Assembly: GCF_004402495.1 (NCBI RefSeq)
Contig: NZ_SOFH01000030.1
Coordinates: 1-33,499, forward strand
Source of the DNA: Cryobacterium sp. HLT2-28
Lineage (GTDB): Bacteria; Actinomycetota; Actinomycetes; Actinomycetales; Microbacteriaceae
Reading direction: 5' to 3'
DNA length: 33,499 nucleotides
Below the pieces are notes generated by a model, which saw only the letters and a program-made list of their open reading frames with translations, searched no databases and was not told the DNA's origin. The position numbers were made by a program, and so were the translations under genes. Below, piece by piece: positions 1 to 8,023 of this stretch (the first letter of the stretch is position 1; the number at the start of each line of letters is the position of its first letter).

Positions 1-1
1 T

Positions 2-3000
2 GACGCGGCAGCAGCCGCTGCAGCCCCGCCCGCCGCAGCCCCGCCGGCCGCCGCGGCCGAGCCGGCCCCGATCACGGCCCCGATCCCGATCATCGGCGGC
101 CAGCGCAGCGCCCGCACCACCGGCGTCGCGCCCAAGCCGGTCCCCGTGCCGGCCGACGCGCCCATCACGAGCCCGCAGCCGCTCGCGACGGCGGAGCAGG
201 CCGCCGAGGTGCAGGACGTCGTCACCCCCCTGCGCGGCATGTCGAAGAGCCTGGCCGCGAACATGGCGATGAGCCTGACCGTGCCGACCGCCACCAGCGT
301 GCGCACCATCCCCGCCAAGCTCCTGATCGACAACCGCATCGTGATGAACAACCACATGCGCCGGTCCCGCGGCGGCAAGGTGTCGTTCACGCACCTGATC
401 GGCTGGGCGCTGATCAAGGCACTGGGGATGTTCCCGAGCCAGAACGTCTACTACAACGAGGTCGACGGCAAGCCGTCGGTGATCGCCCCCGCCCACGTCG
501 GACTCGGCATCGCGATCGACCTGCCCAAGCCCGACGGCACCCGGTCGCTGATGGTCCCCGCGATCAAGCGAGCCGACACGATGACGTTCGGCGAGTACCT
601 CTCCGCGTACGAAGACCTCGTCACCCGCGCCCGCACCGGCAAGCTCACCGCCGACGACTTCTCCGGCGCCACCGTGTCCCTCACCAACCCGGGCGGAATC
701 GGCACCGTGCACTCCGTGCCGCGGCTGATGAAGGGCCAGGGCTGCATCATCGGCGCCGGCGCGCTCGACTACCCGGCCGAATTCCAGGGTGCGAGCGTCA
801 AGACGCTGACCGGCCTGGCCATCTCGAAGACCATCACCCTCACCAGCACCTACGACCACCGGGTCATCCAGGGCGCAGGCTCGGGCGAGTTCCTGAAGAT
901 CGTGCACGAACTGCTGATCGGCGGGCACAACTTCTACGAGGACATCTTCTCCGCCCTCCGCATCCCCTACGACCCGATCCACTGGGCGCCCGACATCAGC
1001 GTCGACCTGGCCAGCGCCGTCGACAAGACCGCGCGCGTCCAGGAGCTGATCAACGCCTATCGCGTGCGCGGCCACCTGATGGCCGACATCGACCCGCTCG
1101 AGTACACCCAGCGCACCCACCCCGACCTGGACATCTCCAACCACGGGCTGACCTTCTGGGACCTCGACCGCGAGTTCGTCACCGGCGGCTTCGGCAGCAA
1201 ACGCCTGATGCTGCTCCGCGACATCCTCGGCGTGCTCCGCGACTCGTACTGCCGCACCACGGGCATCGAGTACATGCACATCCAGGACCCGGCGCAACGC
1301 AAGTGGGTGCAGGAGAAGATCGAGAAGACCTACGTCAAGCCCACCCACGACGAGCAGATGCGCATCCTCGGCAAGCTCAACGAGGCAGAGGCGTTCGAGA
1401 CCTTCCTGCAGACCAAGTACGTCGGCCAGAAGCGGTTCAGCCTCGAGGGCGGCGAATGCACCATCGCGCTGCTCGACGCGATCCTGCAGGGCGCGGCGGA
1501 TGCCGGCCTCGACGAGGTCGCGATCGGCATGGCCCACCGCGGCCGCCTGAATGTGCTCACCAACATCGCCGGCAAGACCTACGGCCAGATCTTCCGCGAG
1601 TTCGAGGGAACCCAGGATCCGCGCACCGTGCAGGGCTCCGGCGACGTCAAGTACCACCTGGGCACCGAGGGAACCTTCCGCGCCACCGACGGCACCGAGA
1701 TGCCGGTCTACCTGGCTGCGAACCCGTCCCACCTGGAGGCCGTCGACGGCGTCCTCGAGGGCATCGTGCGGGCCAAGCAGGACCGCAAGCCGATCGGCAC
1801 CTTCTCCACCCTGCCCGTGCTCGTCCACGGCGACGCCGCGATGGCCGGCCAGGGCATCGTGCTCGAAACCCTGCAGATGTCCCAGCTGCGCGGGTTCCGC
1901 ACCGGCGGCACCATCCACCTCGTCGTCAACAACCAGGTCGGCTTCACCACCCTGCCGGGAGACGGCCGCACCTCGGTCTACTCGACGGACGTCGCCAAGA
2001 CCATCCAGGCGCCGATCTTCCACGTCAACGGGGACGACCCGGAGGCCGTGGTCAGGGTCGCCGAGCTCGCCTTCGCCTACCGCCAGGAATTCAAGCGCGA
2101 CGTCGTCATCGACCTCGTCTGCTACCGCCGGCGCGGCCACAACGAGGGCGACGACCCGTCGATGACGCAGCCGCTGATGTACAACCTGATCGAGGCGAAG
2201 CGCTCGGTCCGGAAGCTGTACACGGAGGCCCTCGTCGGCCGTGGCGACATCACCCAGGCGGAATACGAGGCCGCGCACGGCGACTTCCAGGACCGGCTGG
2301 AGCGCGCGTTCATGGAGACGCACGCGGCACAGTCCTCGTCGATCCCGATCGTCGGCGCCGGCTCGCGCGGGCTCGGCGAGAACCAGGCCCAGGATGACGC
2401 GGTCGGCGAACCGGCCACGACCGGCGTCCCCGAGGCCGTCGTGCACCTCATCGGCGACGCGTTCATGAACAAGCCCGCCGGCTTCACGGTGCACAACAAG
2501 TTGCAGCAGCTGATGCAGAAGCGTCTCGACATGAGCCGCAACGGCAACATCGACTGGAGCTTCGGCGAGCTGCTCGCCCTCGGTTCCCTGTTGCTCGAGC
2601 GAACCCCGGTGCGCTTCGCCGGCCAGGACGCCCGACGTGGCACGTTCGTGCAGCGCCACGCGGTGCTGCACGACCGCATCAACGGCCAGGAATGGCTGCC
2701 GCTGGCGAACCTGAGCGAGGACCAGGCCCGGTTCTGGATCTACGACTCGCTGCTCAGCGAATACGCGGCCATGGGCTTCGAGTACGGCTACTCGGTGGAA
2801 CGCGCCGACGCCCTCGTGCTCTGGGAAGCCCAGTTCGGCGACTTCGCCAACGGCGCGCAGACCGTGATCGACGAGTTCGTGTCCTCCGCGGAGCAGAAGT
2901 GGGGCCAGCGGTCATCCGTCGTGCTGCTGCTGCCGCACGGCTACGAGGGCCAGGGTCCTGACCACTCGTCCGCCCGGATCGAACGCTACCTGCAGCTCTG

Positions 3001-3568
3001 CGCCGAAGACAACATGACCGTCGCCCGCCCGTCGACGCCGGCCTCGTACTTCCACCTGCTCCGCCGCCAGGCGTACATGCGGCCGCGGCGCCCGCTGGTC
3101 GTCTTCACTCCCAAGTCGATGCTGCGCCTGCGCGGCGCGACCAGCAGCGTCGCCGACTTCACCTCCGGCCGGTTCGAACCGGTCATCGACGATGCCCGGA
3201 TCACCGACCGGTCCCGGGTCAAGCGGGTGCTGTTCCTGGCCGGCAAGCTCTACTACGACCTGCTCAGCGAACTCGAGAAGAACCCGAACCCCGAGATCGC
3301 CCTGGTCCGGATGGAGCAGTACTACCCGCTGCCCAAGGTCGAGCTCAAACAGGTTGCGGACCAGTACCCGGATGCCGAACTCGCCTGGGTGCAGGACGAG
3401 CCGGAGAACCAGGGTGCCTGGCCGTTCTTCTACCTCGAGACGAACAAGCTGGGCCCGCGCCCGGTGACACTGTTCTCACGGGCGGCGTCGGCGTCGCCCG
3501 CCGCCGGATCGGCCAAGCGCCATGCCGCCGAGCAGGCCGACCTGATCAGCAGGGCGCTCACCGTCTGA
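2..3568 (+). CDS. kgd/odhA: Multifunctional 2-oxoglutarate decarboxylase / dehydrogenase E1-E2 subunit (partial, 5' end off the window)
   Basis: The reading frame is open from the first bases, so the gene starts upstream. About 1188 residues are visible; the family is usually near 1230-1290, so only the N-terminal segment is missing. The first ~50 visible residues are an Ala/Pro-rich linker. An E2-type acyltransferase domain follows, with the DHRVIQG motif near nt 854. The thiamine-diphosphate E1 domain comes next, with AHRGRLNVL near nt 1533, the cofactor motif GDAAMAGQG near nt 1828 ending in NNQVGF near nt 1929, then RRRGHNEGDDPS and a C-terminal transketolase-like part. Family knowledge: this actinobacterial fusion decarboxylates 2-oxoglutarate in the TCA cycle, associates with the pyruvate dehydrogenase E2/E3 core and is inhibited by the FHA protein OdhI/GarA. 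A GTG at 146 is only an internal codon. The stop codon lies in a 20-bp tandem repeat. Confidence 0.96.
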   Translation, partial: DAAAAAAAPPAAAPPAAAAEPAPITAPIPIIGGQRSARTTGVAPKPVPVPADAPITSPQPLATAEQAAEVQDVVTPLRGMSKSLAANMAMSLTVPTATSVRTIPAKLLIDNRIVMNNHMRRSRGGKVSFTHLIGWALIKALGMFPSQNVYYNEVDGKPSVIAPAHVGLGIAIDLPKPDGTRSLMVPAIKRADTMTFGEYLSAYEDLVTRARTGKLTADDFSGATVSLTNPGGIGTVHSVPRLMKGQGCIIGAGALDYPAEFQGASVKTLTGLAISKTITLTSTYDHRVIQGAGSGEFLKIVHELLIGGHNFYEDIFSALRIPYDPIHWAPDISVDLASAVDKTARVQELINAYRVRGHLMADIDPLEYTQRTHPDLDISNHGLTFWDLDREFVTGGFGSKRLMLLRDILGVLRDSYCRTTGIEYMHIQDPAQRKWVQEKIEKTYVKPTHDEQMRILGKLNEAEAFETFLQTKYVGQKRFSLEGGECTIALLDAILQGAADAGLDEVAIGMAHRGRLNVLTNIAGKTYGQIFREFEGTQDPRTVQGSGDVKYHLGTEGTFRATDGTEMPVYLAANPSHLEAVDGVLEGIVRAKQDRKPIGTFSTLPVLVHGDAAMAGQGIVLETLQMSQLRGFRTGGTIHLVVNNQVGFTTLPGDGRTSVYSTDVAKTIQAPIFHVNGDDPEAVVRVAELAFAYRQEFKRDVVIDLVCYRRRGHNEGDDPSMTQPLMYNLIEAKRSVRKLYTEALVGRGDITQAEYEAAHGDFQDRLERAFMETHAAQSSSIPIVGAGSRGLGENQAQDDAVGEPATTGVPEAVVHLIGDAFMNKPAGFTVHNKLQQLMQKRLDMSRNGNIDWSFGELLALGSLLLERTPVRFAGQDARRGTFVQRHAVLHDRINGQEWLPLANLSEDQARFWIYDSLLSEYAAMGFEYGYSVERADALVLWEAQFGDFANGAQTVIDEFVSSAEQKWGQRSSVVLLLPHGYEGQGPDHSSARIERYLQLCAEDNMTVARPSTPASYFHLLRRQAYMRPRRPLVVFTPKSMLRLRGATSSVADFTSGRFEPVIDDARITDRSRVKRVLFLAGKLYYDLLSELEKNPNPEIALVRMEQYYPLPKVELKQVADQYPDAELAWVQDEPENQGAWPFFYLETNKLGPRPVTLFSRAASASPAAGSAKRHAAEQADLISRALTV

Positions 3569-3603
3569 GCTCAGACAACCGAGTCTGAGCACAGACAACC
3601 GAG
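3564..3603. repeat. 20-bp tandem duplication spanning the odhA stop codon
   Basis: Two adjacent copies, 3564-3583 (TCTGAGCTCAGACAACCGAG) and 3584-3603, differ at one base. The first contains the real TGA stop at 3566-3568, and the second repeats the same TCTGAGC context. The first 12 bases, TCTGAGCTCAGA, are also a perfect palindrome. Confidence 0.95.
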
Positions 3604-3619
3604 CTCGTCGACTGCCCCG

Positions 3620-3648
3620 TTGCCGCTGCCGGGCGACCGTCCTAGGCT
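3620..3648 (+). promoter_or_regulatory. Putative housekeeping promoter of the VOC gene
   Basis: TTGCCG at 3620-3625 and TAGGCT at 3643-3648 are separated by 17 bp, an ideal sigma-70 spacing. Transcription would start near 3655, giving a leader of about 27 nt with a GGAG ribosome-binding site. Confidence 0.6.
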
Positions 3649-3681
3649 GGGCGCATCCCCCGTCGACAGGAGCCCGCCCCC

Positions 3682-4485
3682 ATGCCCGCACGCGATGCAC
3701 CCCGATTCGGCGAACCATGCTGGGCAGACCTGATGACCTCCGACCCCGACGGGGCCCGGGAGTTCTACGGCCGGCTCTTCGGCTGGACGGCGGTCCGGTC
3801 CGCCATGGAGGGCAGCGAGTACCTCACGTTCCGGCGCGGTGACGACGACGTCGCCGGCATGGCCGTGCAGATGGCCGGTTCCCCGGCCGCGGACGCCTGG
3901 TCGATCTACCTCGCCGTCGAGGACGTGGACGCCACCACCCGGGCCGCACGGGCGGCCGGCGGCCAGGTGCTCGCCGAGCCGGTGACGATCGGCTCGATGG
4001 GCCGGATGGCCGTCGTGTCGGACCCGACCGGGGCGGCGGTCGGCCTCTGGCAGCCCCTCGACTTCGCCGGTTTCGGCGTGACGGGCGAGGTGGGCAGCCC
4101 GGTCTGGCACGAGCTGAACACCCTGGACTACCCCACCGCCGTCGCGTTCTACGAGACCGTCTTCGGCTGGAAGCCTGTCGTGCTCAGCGACACCGACGAG
4201 TTCCGCTACAGCGCCATCGGCGCGGAGGGCGCGATGGTCGCCGGGGTCTTCGACGCGTCGGCGCATCTCCCCGCCGGGATGCCGTCGCACTGGCAGCTCT
4301 ATCTCGGCGTGGCCGATGTGCCGGCCGCCGCCGCCCTGGTCAGTGAGCTCGGCGGCACCGTGCTCCAGGAGCCGTGGCACTCGGAATTCGGCACGTTCGC
4401 CCGGGTCTCCGACCGGACCGGCGCGATGTTCGTGCTCGGCTCCGTTGACCAACCGGACGCGACGGATCAGCCGGCCACGACCTGA
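3682..4485 (+). CDS. VOC family protein with two tandem glyoxalase/bleomycin-resistance-like domains
   Basis: 267 aa. Two VOC modules of about 120 residues each are visible. The first begins at PCWADLMTSDPDGAREFYG with GRLFGWTAV, and the second at VWHELNTLDYPTAVAFYE with TVFGWKPV. Each ends with a strand of the type 'F..V.DPTGA'. The arrangement matches the actinobacterial CFP32/Cfp30B antigen-like family. The usual metal-binding His and Glu are not both conserved: the first module has W-A-D where the second has W-H-E. An active lyase therefore cannot be assumed, and the substrate is unknown. The ATG at 3682 is supported by CAGGAG at 3667-3672, nine bases upstream. The gene has its own promoter and converges with rsrA across a repeat-rich gap. 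No partner gene suggests a pathway. Confidence 0.88.
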   Translation: MPARDAPRFGEPCWADLMTSDPDGAREFYGRLFGWTAVRSAMEGSEYLTFRRGDDDVAGMAVQMAGSPAADAWSIYLAVEDVDATTRAARAAGGQVLAEPVTIGSMGRMAVVSDPTGAAVGLWQPLDFAGFGVTGEVGSPVWHELNTLDYPTAVAFYETVFGWKPVVLSDTDEFRYSAIGAEGAMVAGVFDASAHLPAGMPSHWQLYLGVADVPAAAALVSELGGTVLQEPWHSEFGTFARVSDRTGAMFVLGSVDQPDATDQPATT

Positions 4486-4492
4486 CGCGGCG

Positions 4493-4576
4493 CGCCCAGT
4501 GCGGCCGCACGCCCAGTGCGGCGGGTCAGCGGGTCCGTGCAGCGGGTCAGTGCGGCGGGTCAGTGCGGCGGGTCAG
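4493..4576. repeat. Tandem repeat block between the VOC gene and rsrA, reaching into the rsrA stop codon
   Basis: A 13-bp unit, TGCGGCGGGTCAG, occurs at 4517-4529, 4538-4550 (one mismatch), 4551-4563 and 4564-4576; an 8-bp partial unit fills 4530-4537. The last unit contains the rsrA stop (TCA on plus, 4573-4575). To the left, CGCCCAGTGCGGC occurs twice (4493-4505 and 4510-4522), around the palindrome TGCGGCCGCA at 4500-4509. Confidence 0.92.
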
Positions 4577-4815
4577 TGCGCTGACTGGATCGTGCGCAGC
4601 TTCAGCAGCACCTGGTCGCGCAGGTCCTCGGGCGCGGTCTCCCGGCAGGCGCGCTGCACGGCCTCGGTGAGGGTGCGTCCGACGAGGTGCTCGTCGCTGC
4701 AGTCACCGCAGTGGGCAAGGTGCTCCTGAATGTCGGAGGCGTCCTCGCCACGGAGTTCATTGTGCAAGTATTCCTCGAGTTCGGCCTTGGCCTTCTCGCA
4801 TCCACAGTCGGTCAT
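4573..4815 (-). CDS. rsrA: Zinc-binding anti-sigma factor of the SigR/SigH thiol-stress regulon (RsrA/RshA type)
   Basis: 80 aa, the normal size for the family. It carries the ZAS zinc motif H32-x3-C36-x2-C39 with an upstream Cys pair at C4/C6, so all expected zinc and redox ligands are present. Family knowledge: reduced, zinc-loaded RsrA binds SigR in the cytoplasm; thiol oxidation forms a disulfide, releases zinc and frees the sigma factor, and mycothiol and thioredoxin then reset it. The start codon overlaps the sigR stop as ATGA (4815-4812), so the two are translationally coupled and made in near-stoichiometric amounts. The stop codon sits in a 13-bp tandem repeat that continues downstream. 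Confidence 0.95.
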   Translation of the reverse strand: MTDCGCEKAKAELEEYLHNELRGEDASDIQEHLAHCGDCSDEHLVGRTLTEAVQRACRETAPEDLRDQVLLKLRTIQSAH

Positions 4816-5486
4816 GCTGATGTGCTCCCGGTTTGAGTGTGGCCTGTCGCGATCGTGCCGAGCCCACGCTCGAGGGCGTAGCCGGACAACAGGTCGCGGA
4901 GGAGTCGCCGGCCACGGTGCAGGCGGCTCATCACAGTGCCAATGGGTGTTTTCATGATTTCGGCGATCTCCTGGTAGGAGAAGCCTTCAACGTCGGCGAA
5001 GTAGACGGCCAGCCGGAAGTCCTCCGGGATGGACTGCAACGCGTCCTTGACCGCACTGTCGGGCAGGTGGTCGATGGCCTCCGCCTCGGCCGACCGGCTC
5101 GCCATGGCGGTGGTCGATTCCGCCCCGCCGAGCTGCCAGTCCTCGAGGTCGTCGATGGTGCCCTGGTACGGTTCGCGCTGCTTCTTGCGATACGTGTTGA
5201 TGAAGGTATTGGTGAGGATCCGGTACAGCCAGGCCTTGAGGTTGGTGCCCTGCTCGAACTGCTTGAAGGCGGCGAAGGCCTTCACGAAGGTCTCCTGGAC
5301 CAGGTCCTGGGCATCGGAGGGATTGCGGGTCATCCGCATGGCCGCCGCGTAGAGCTGGTCGATAAAGGGCAGGGCCTGCTCTTCGAACAGGTCACGCAGG
5401 TCGGTCGCATCAGTTGTCATCACCGACGATTCTACTTCGTCGACCTCGAACACGCTCGGTCGCTCCAGCACCATGGACAGCGCCAT
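4812..5486 (-). CDS. sigR: ECF RNA polymerase sigma factor, SigR/SigH family (thiol-oxidative stress)
   Basis: About 224 aa from the chosen ATG at 5486. Region 2 is visible as [20 protein letters not shown] and [19 protein letters not shown], and region 4 as [18 protein letters not shown] followed by [20 protein letters not shown]. The sequence is very close to the SigH/SigR type that directs thioredoxin, mycothiol and protease genes. The 5486 start has a strong GGGAGG five bases upstream. Other in-frame ATGs lie at 5501 (no Shine-Dalgarno) and 5420 (weak site, nearer the conserved core). The upstream GGAAT-N18-GTT element indicates autoactivation. rsrA overlaps by four bases downstream. Streptomyces SigR also exists in long and short forms, so start usage here may matter. 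Confidence 0.95.
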   Translation of the reverse strand: MALSMVLERPSVFEVDEVESSVMTTDATDLRDLFEEQALPFIDQLYAAAMRMTRNPSDAQDLVQETFVKAFAAFKQFEQGTNLKAWLYRILTNTFINTYRKKQREPYQGTIDDLEDWQLGGAESTTAMASRSAEAEAIDHLPDSAVKDALQSIPEDFRLAVYFADVEGFSYQEIAEIMKTPIGTVMSRLHRGRRLLRDLLSGYALERGLGTIATGHTQTGSTSA

Positions 5487-5516
5487 CCGTACCTCCCTCA
5501 TCCATTCGTCACCGAC

Positions 5517-5522
5517 TATTCT
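5517..5522 (+). promoter_or_regulatory. Putative -10 element giving a leaderless aroA transcript
   Basis: TATTCT at 5517-5522 ends eight bases before the aroA ATG at 5531, so transcription would begin at or beside the A of the start codon. No Shine-Dalgarno sequence is visible upstream, which fits a leaderless mRNA. No good -35 is seen. Confidence 0.55.
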
Positions 5523-5525
5523 GAT

Positions 5526-5551
5526 AACCGATGTTGATCTCGAGATATTCC
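5526..5551 (-). promoter_or_regulatory. SigR/SigH-type promoter of sigR-rsrA
   Basis: On the minus strand GGAAT (5551-5547) is followed after exactly 18 bases by GTT (5528-5526), a perfect match to the published SigR consensus GGAAT-N18-GTT. The predicted start near 5518 leaves a leader of about 30 nt to the ATG at 5486. The -35 element lies within the first seven codons of the divergent aroA gene. Confidence 0.85.
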
Positions 5552-6904
5552 AAGCCTGAGTTCGATCCCTACGGCGACTCGTCGCCCGAGGAGACGAATG
5601 AGTGGTGGCCCGCGCCGACGGCCGGGGGGCCGCTCGACGCCGTCGTGTCGCTGCCCGGGTCGAAATCCCTCACCAACCGCGAGCTGGTGCTCGCGGCGCT
5701 CGCCGCCGGGCCGTCCCTGCTGCGCTCCCCGCTGCACTCCAGGGACAGCGACCTGATGGTCGCCGCCCTCCGCCAGCTCGGCACCACGATCGACGCCGTC
5801 CCCGGCGACGGCGAGTTCGGCCCTGACCTCACGGTCACCCCGGGCGAACTTGTCGGCTCCACCACGATCGACTGCGGCCTGGCCGGCACCGTGATGCGGT
5901 TCCTGCCCCCCGTGGCCGCGCTCGCGCTCGGGCCGACCACCTTCGACGGCGACGCCGGCGCCCGCCGCCGGCCGATGGCGACCACGATCAGCTCGCTCCG
6001 CGCCCTCGGCGCCGACATCAACGACGACGGCCGCGGCGCCCTTCCGTTCACCGTGCACGGCACGGGCCGCCTGGCCGGCGGCGAGGTCACCATCGACGCG
6101 TCCACCTCCAGCCAGTTCGTGTCCGGCCTCCTGCTGGCCGGCGCCCGGTTCGAGCACGGCCTCCACCTCCGCCACTCCGGCGAGCGCCTGCCGAGCCTCC
6201 CCCACATCGAGATGACCATCGCCACCCTCGCCCGGCGCGGAGTCGACGTGCAGAGTCCGTCGATCGGGGAATGGGTCGTCGAACCCGGCCGGATCTCCGG
6301 CGCCGAGGTCGAGATCGAACCGGATCTCTCGAACGCGGCACCGTTCCTGGCCGCGGCGCTCGTCGCCGGGGGCACTGTCACGATCACCGGCTGGCCGTCG
6401 GAGACCACCCAGGTCGGTGCGGACCTGGCCGAGCTGCTCCCCCGGTTCGGCGCGCGGGTCAGCCTGGTCGGCGACCGCCTCACCGTGTCGGCCGGCGACC
6501 GGATGTCCGGCGTCGACCTCGACCTGTCCACCGGCGGGGAACTCGCCCCCGCGCTCGTGGCCCTCGCCGCCCTGGCCGATTCGCCGAGCACCATCACCGG
6601 GATCGGGCACATCCGCCACCATGAGACCGACCGACTCGCCGCCCTGGCCGCCGAGATCAACGGTCTCGGCGGCGCCGTCACCGAACTGCCCGACGGGCTC
6701 CGGATCGAGCCCCGCCCGCTGCACGGCGGTCACTGGCGCAGCTACGACGACCACCGGATGGCGACCGCCGGGGCCCTGATCGGCCTCGTCGTTCCCGGGG
6801 TGGAGATCGAGAACATCGGCACCACCGCGAAGACCCTCCCCCAGTTCACCGACCTGTGGCGCGCCCTCATCGCCCCCGGGACCGCTCCGGTCGTGCCGAA
6901 ATGA
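5531..6904 (+). CDS. aroA: 3-phosphoshikimate 1-carboxyvinyltransferase (EPSP synthase)
   Basis: 457 aa. Joins shikimate-3-phosphate and phosphoenolpyruvate to give EPSP in chorismate and aromatic amino-acid synthesis (cytoplasm). The [16 protein letters not shown] motif carries the substrate-binding Lys, Ser and Arg residues. [32 protein letters not shown] and the C-terminal [12 protein letters not shown] are also present, covering both inverse alpha/beta domains. The first ~30 residues before WPAP are a short extension that I recall in Microbacteriaceae AroA, so the ATG at 5531 is retained. No Shine-Dalgarno site is seen; a -10 eight bases upstream implies leaderless initiation. The stop overlaps the rsgA start as ATGA (6901-6904). 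The 5' end overlaps the SigR promoter that drives sigR in the opposite direction. Confidence 0.97.
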   Translation: MLISRYSKPEFDPYGDSSPEETNEWWPAPTAGGPLDAVVSLPGSKSLTNRELVLAALAAGPSLLRSPLHSRDSDLMVAALRQLGTTIDAVPGDGEFGPDLTVTPGELVGSTTIDCGLAGTVMRFLPPVAALALGPTTFDGDAGARRRPMATTISSLRALGADINDDGRGALPFTVHGTGRLAGGEVTIDASTSSQFVSGLLLAGARFEHGLHLRHSGERLPSLPHIEMTIATLARRGVDVQSPSIGEWVVEPGRISGAEVEIEPDLSNAAPFLAAALVAGGTVTITGWPSETTQVGADLAELLPRFGARVSLVGDRLTVSAGDRMSGVDLDLSTGGELAPALVALAALADSPSTITGIGHIRHHETDRLAALAAEINGLGGAVTELPDGLRIEPRPLHGGHWRSYDDHRMATAGALIGLVVPGVEIENIGTTAKTLPQFTDLWRALIAPGTAPVVPK

Positions 6905-7953
6905 CCTGGTGGGCGAGCGCCGATGACGACGACGAGCCTGAGTTCGACGAATCCAGCGTGCGGGTGCGCCCGAACCGCAAGGGGAACAAGCCCCGCACCA
7001 AGACCAGGCCCGACCACGAGAACGCGCTGACCGGCCGCATCCTCTCCGTCGACCGCGGCCGGTACACGGTCATGCTCGACGAGGGTCTCCCGACCGAACG
7101 CCGGGTCACCGCGGCCAGGGCGAGCGAGCTGCGCAAGCACGCGGTCGTCACCGGCGACCGCGTCGACATCGTCGGCGACACGACCGGGGCGGAGGGAAGC
7201 CTTGCCCGCATCGTGCGGATCGTTCCGCGCGTGACCCTGCTCCGGCGCAGCGCGGACGACACGGATGCCGTCGAGCGCGTCATCGTCGCCAACGCCGACC
7301 AGATGCTGATCGTGGTGGCGGCGGCGAACCCCGAGCCGCGCATCCGTCTCGTCGACCGCTACCTGGTCGCCGCCTACGACGCGGGGGTCTCCCCGATCCT
7401 CTGCATCACGAAGACCGACCTGGCCGACCCGGCCGTGTTCCTCAGCAACTTCGCCGGCCTCGACCTGCCCGTCTTCGAGAGCCGCGACGACGCGATGCCG
7501 CTGGCCGAGATCTCCGCCGCCCTGGTCGGGCACGACACCGTGTTCGTCGGCCACTCCGGCGTGGGCAAGTCCACCCTCGTCAACGCCCTGGTGCCGGGCG
7601 CCCACCGCGCCGTCGGCGTCGTCAACACCGTCACCGGCCGTGGCCGGCACACCTCCTCGTCGACCATCTCGCTGCGCCTCGAAACGGATGCCGGGCGCGG
7701 CTGGGTGATCGACACCCCGGGCGTGCGTTCCTTCGGCCTCGGCCACATCAACACCGACAACATCCTCAAGGCGTTCACCGACCTGGCCGCGATCGCCGAG
7801 AAGTGCCCGCGCGGGTGCACCCACCTGCCGAACTCGCCGGATTGCGCCATCAACGAGGCGGTGGCTGCCGGCAGGCTCGGCGACACTGGGAAGGCCCGCC
7901 TGGATTCGCTGCAGCGCCTGCTGGCGACCTTCGCCGCGGTCCCCGCCCACTGA
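6901..7953 (+). CDS. rsgA: Small-ribosomal-subunit biogenesis GTPase RsgA
   Basis: 350 aa from ATG 6901, which overlaps the aroA stop. This is a circularly permuted GTPase: an N-terminal OB-fold (about residues 40-110), then the G4 motif TKTD, the G1 P-loop GHSGVGKST (about 217-225), and DTPG (G3). A C-terminal zinc knuckle has C302, C306, H308 and C315 visible. Family knowledge: RsgA binds the decoding centre of the 30S subunit late in assembly, and GTP hydrolysis releases it together with other maturation factors. An earlier in-frame start at 6856 would lie inside aroA, and the ATGA overlap is preferred. Translational coupling to aroA is expected. The final codons (Pro-Ala-His-stop) are part of an 18-bp tandem repeat. 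Confidence 0.95.
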   Translation: MTWWASADDDDEPEFDESSVRVRPNRKGNKPRTKTRPDHENALTGRILSVDRGRYTVMLDEGLPTERRVTAARASELRKHAVVTGDRVDIVGDTTGAEGSLARIVRIVPRVTLLRRSADDTDAVERVIVANADQMLIVVAAANPEPRIRLVDRYLVAAYDAGVSPILCITKTDLADPAVFLSNFAGLDLPVFESRDDAMPLAEISAALVGHDTVFVGHSGVGKSTLVNALVPGAHRAVGVVNTVTGRGRHTSSSTISLRLETDAGRGWVIDTPGVRSFGLGHINTDNILKAFTDLAAIAEKCPRGCTHLPNSPDCAINEAVAAGRLGDTGKARLDSLQRLLATFAAVPAH

Positions 7954-7987
7954 CAGGTTCCCGCCCACTGACAGGTTCCCGCCCACT
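7942..7987. repeat. 18-bp tandem repeat spanning the rsgA stop codon
   Basis: The unit CCCGCCCACTGACAGGTT occurs at 7942-7959 and 7960-7977 without mismatch, with a 10-bp third partial copy at 7978-7987. The first unit contains the rsgA TGA at 7951-7953, so the coding end is echoed downstream. Confidence 0.96.
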
Positions 7988-8010
7988 CGTACCGGCCCGG
8001 TCCGAGCCGG

Positions 8011-8016
8011 TAGCGT
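8011..8016 (+). promoter_or_regulatory. Putative -10 element of a leaderless bcp transcript
   Basis: TAGCGT at 8011-8016 lies seven bases before the ATG at 8024. This TANNNT-N7-start arrangement matches leaderless actinobacterial promoters. A GGAAGG touching the ATG is too close to act as a normal ribosome-binding site. Confidence 0.5.
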
Positions 8017-8023
8017 GGAAGGC

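Noticed and set aside
3571..4452. 293-codon minus-strand frame opposite the VOC gene
   Set aside because: Shadow frame; the plus strand has a promoter, ribosome-binding site and two VOC domains.
4493..4576. CRISPR-like repeat array
   Set aside because: Units are 13-17 bp, contiguous and without unique spacers; no cas genes.
5516..6754. Long minus-strand frame opposite aroA
   Set aside because: Antisense shadow of a certain aroA; no domain, and it begins within the gene.
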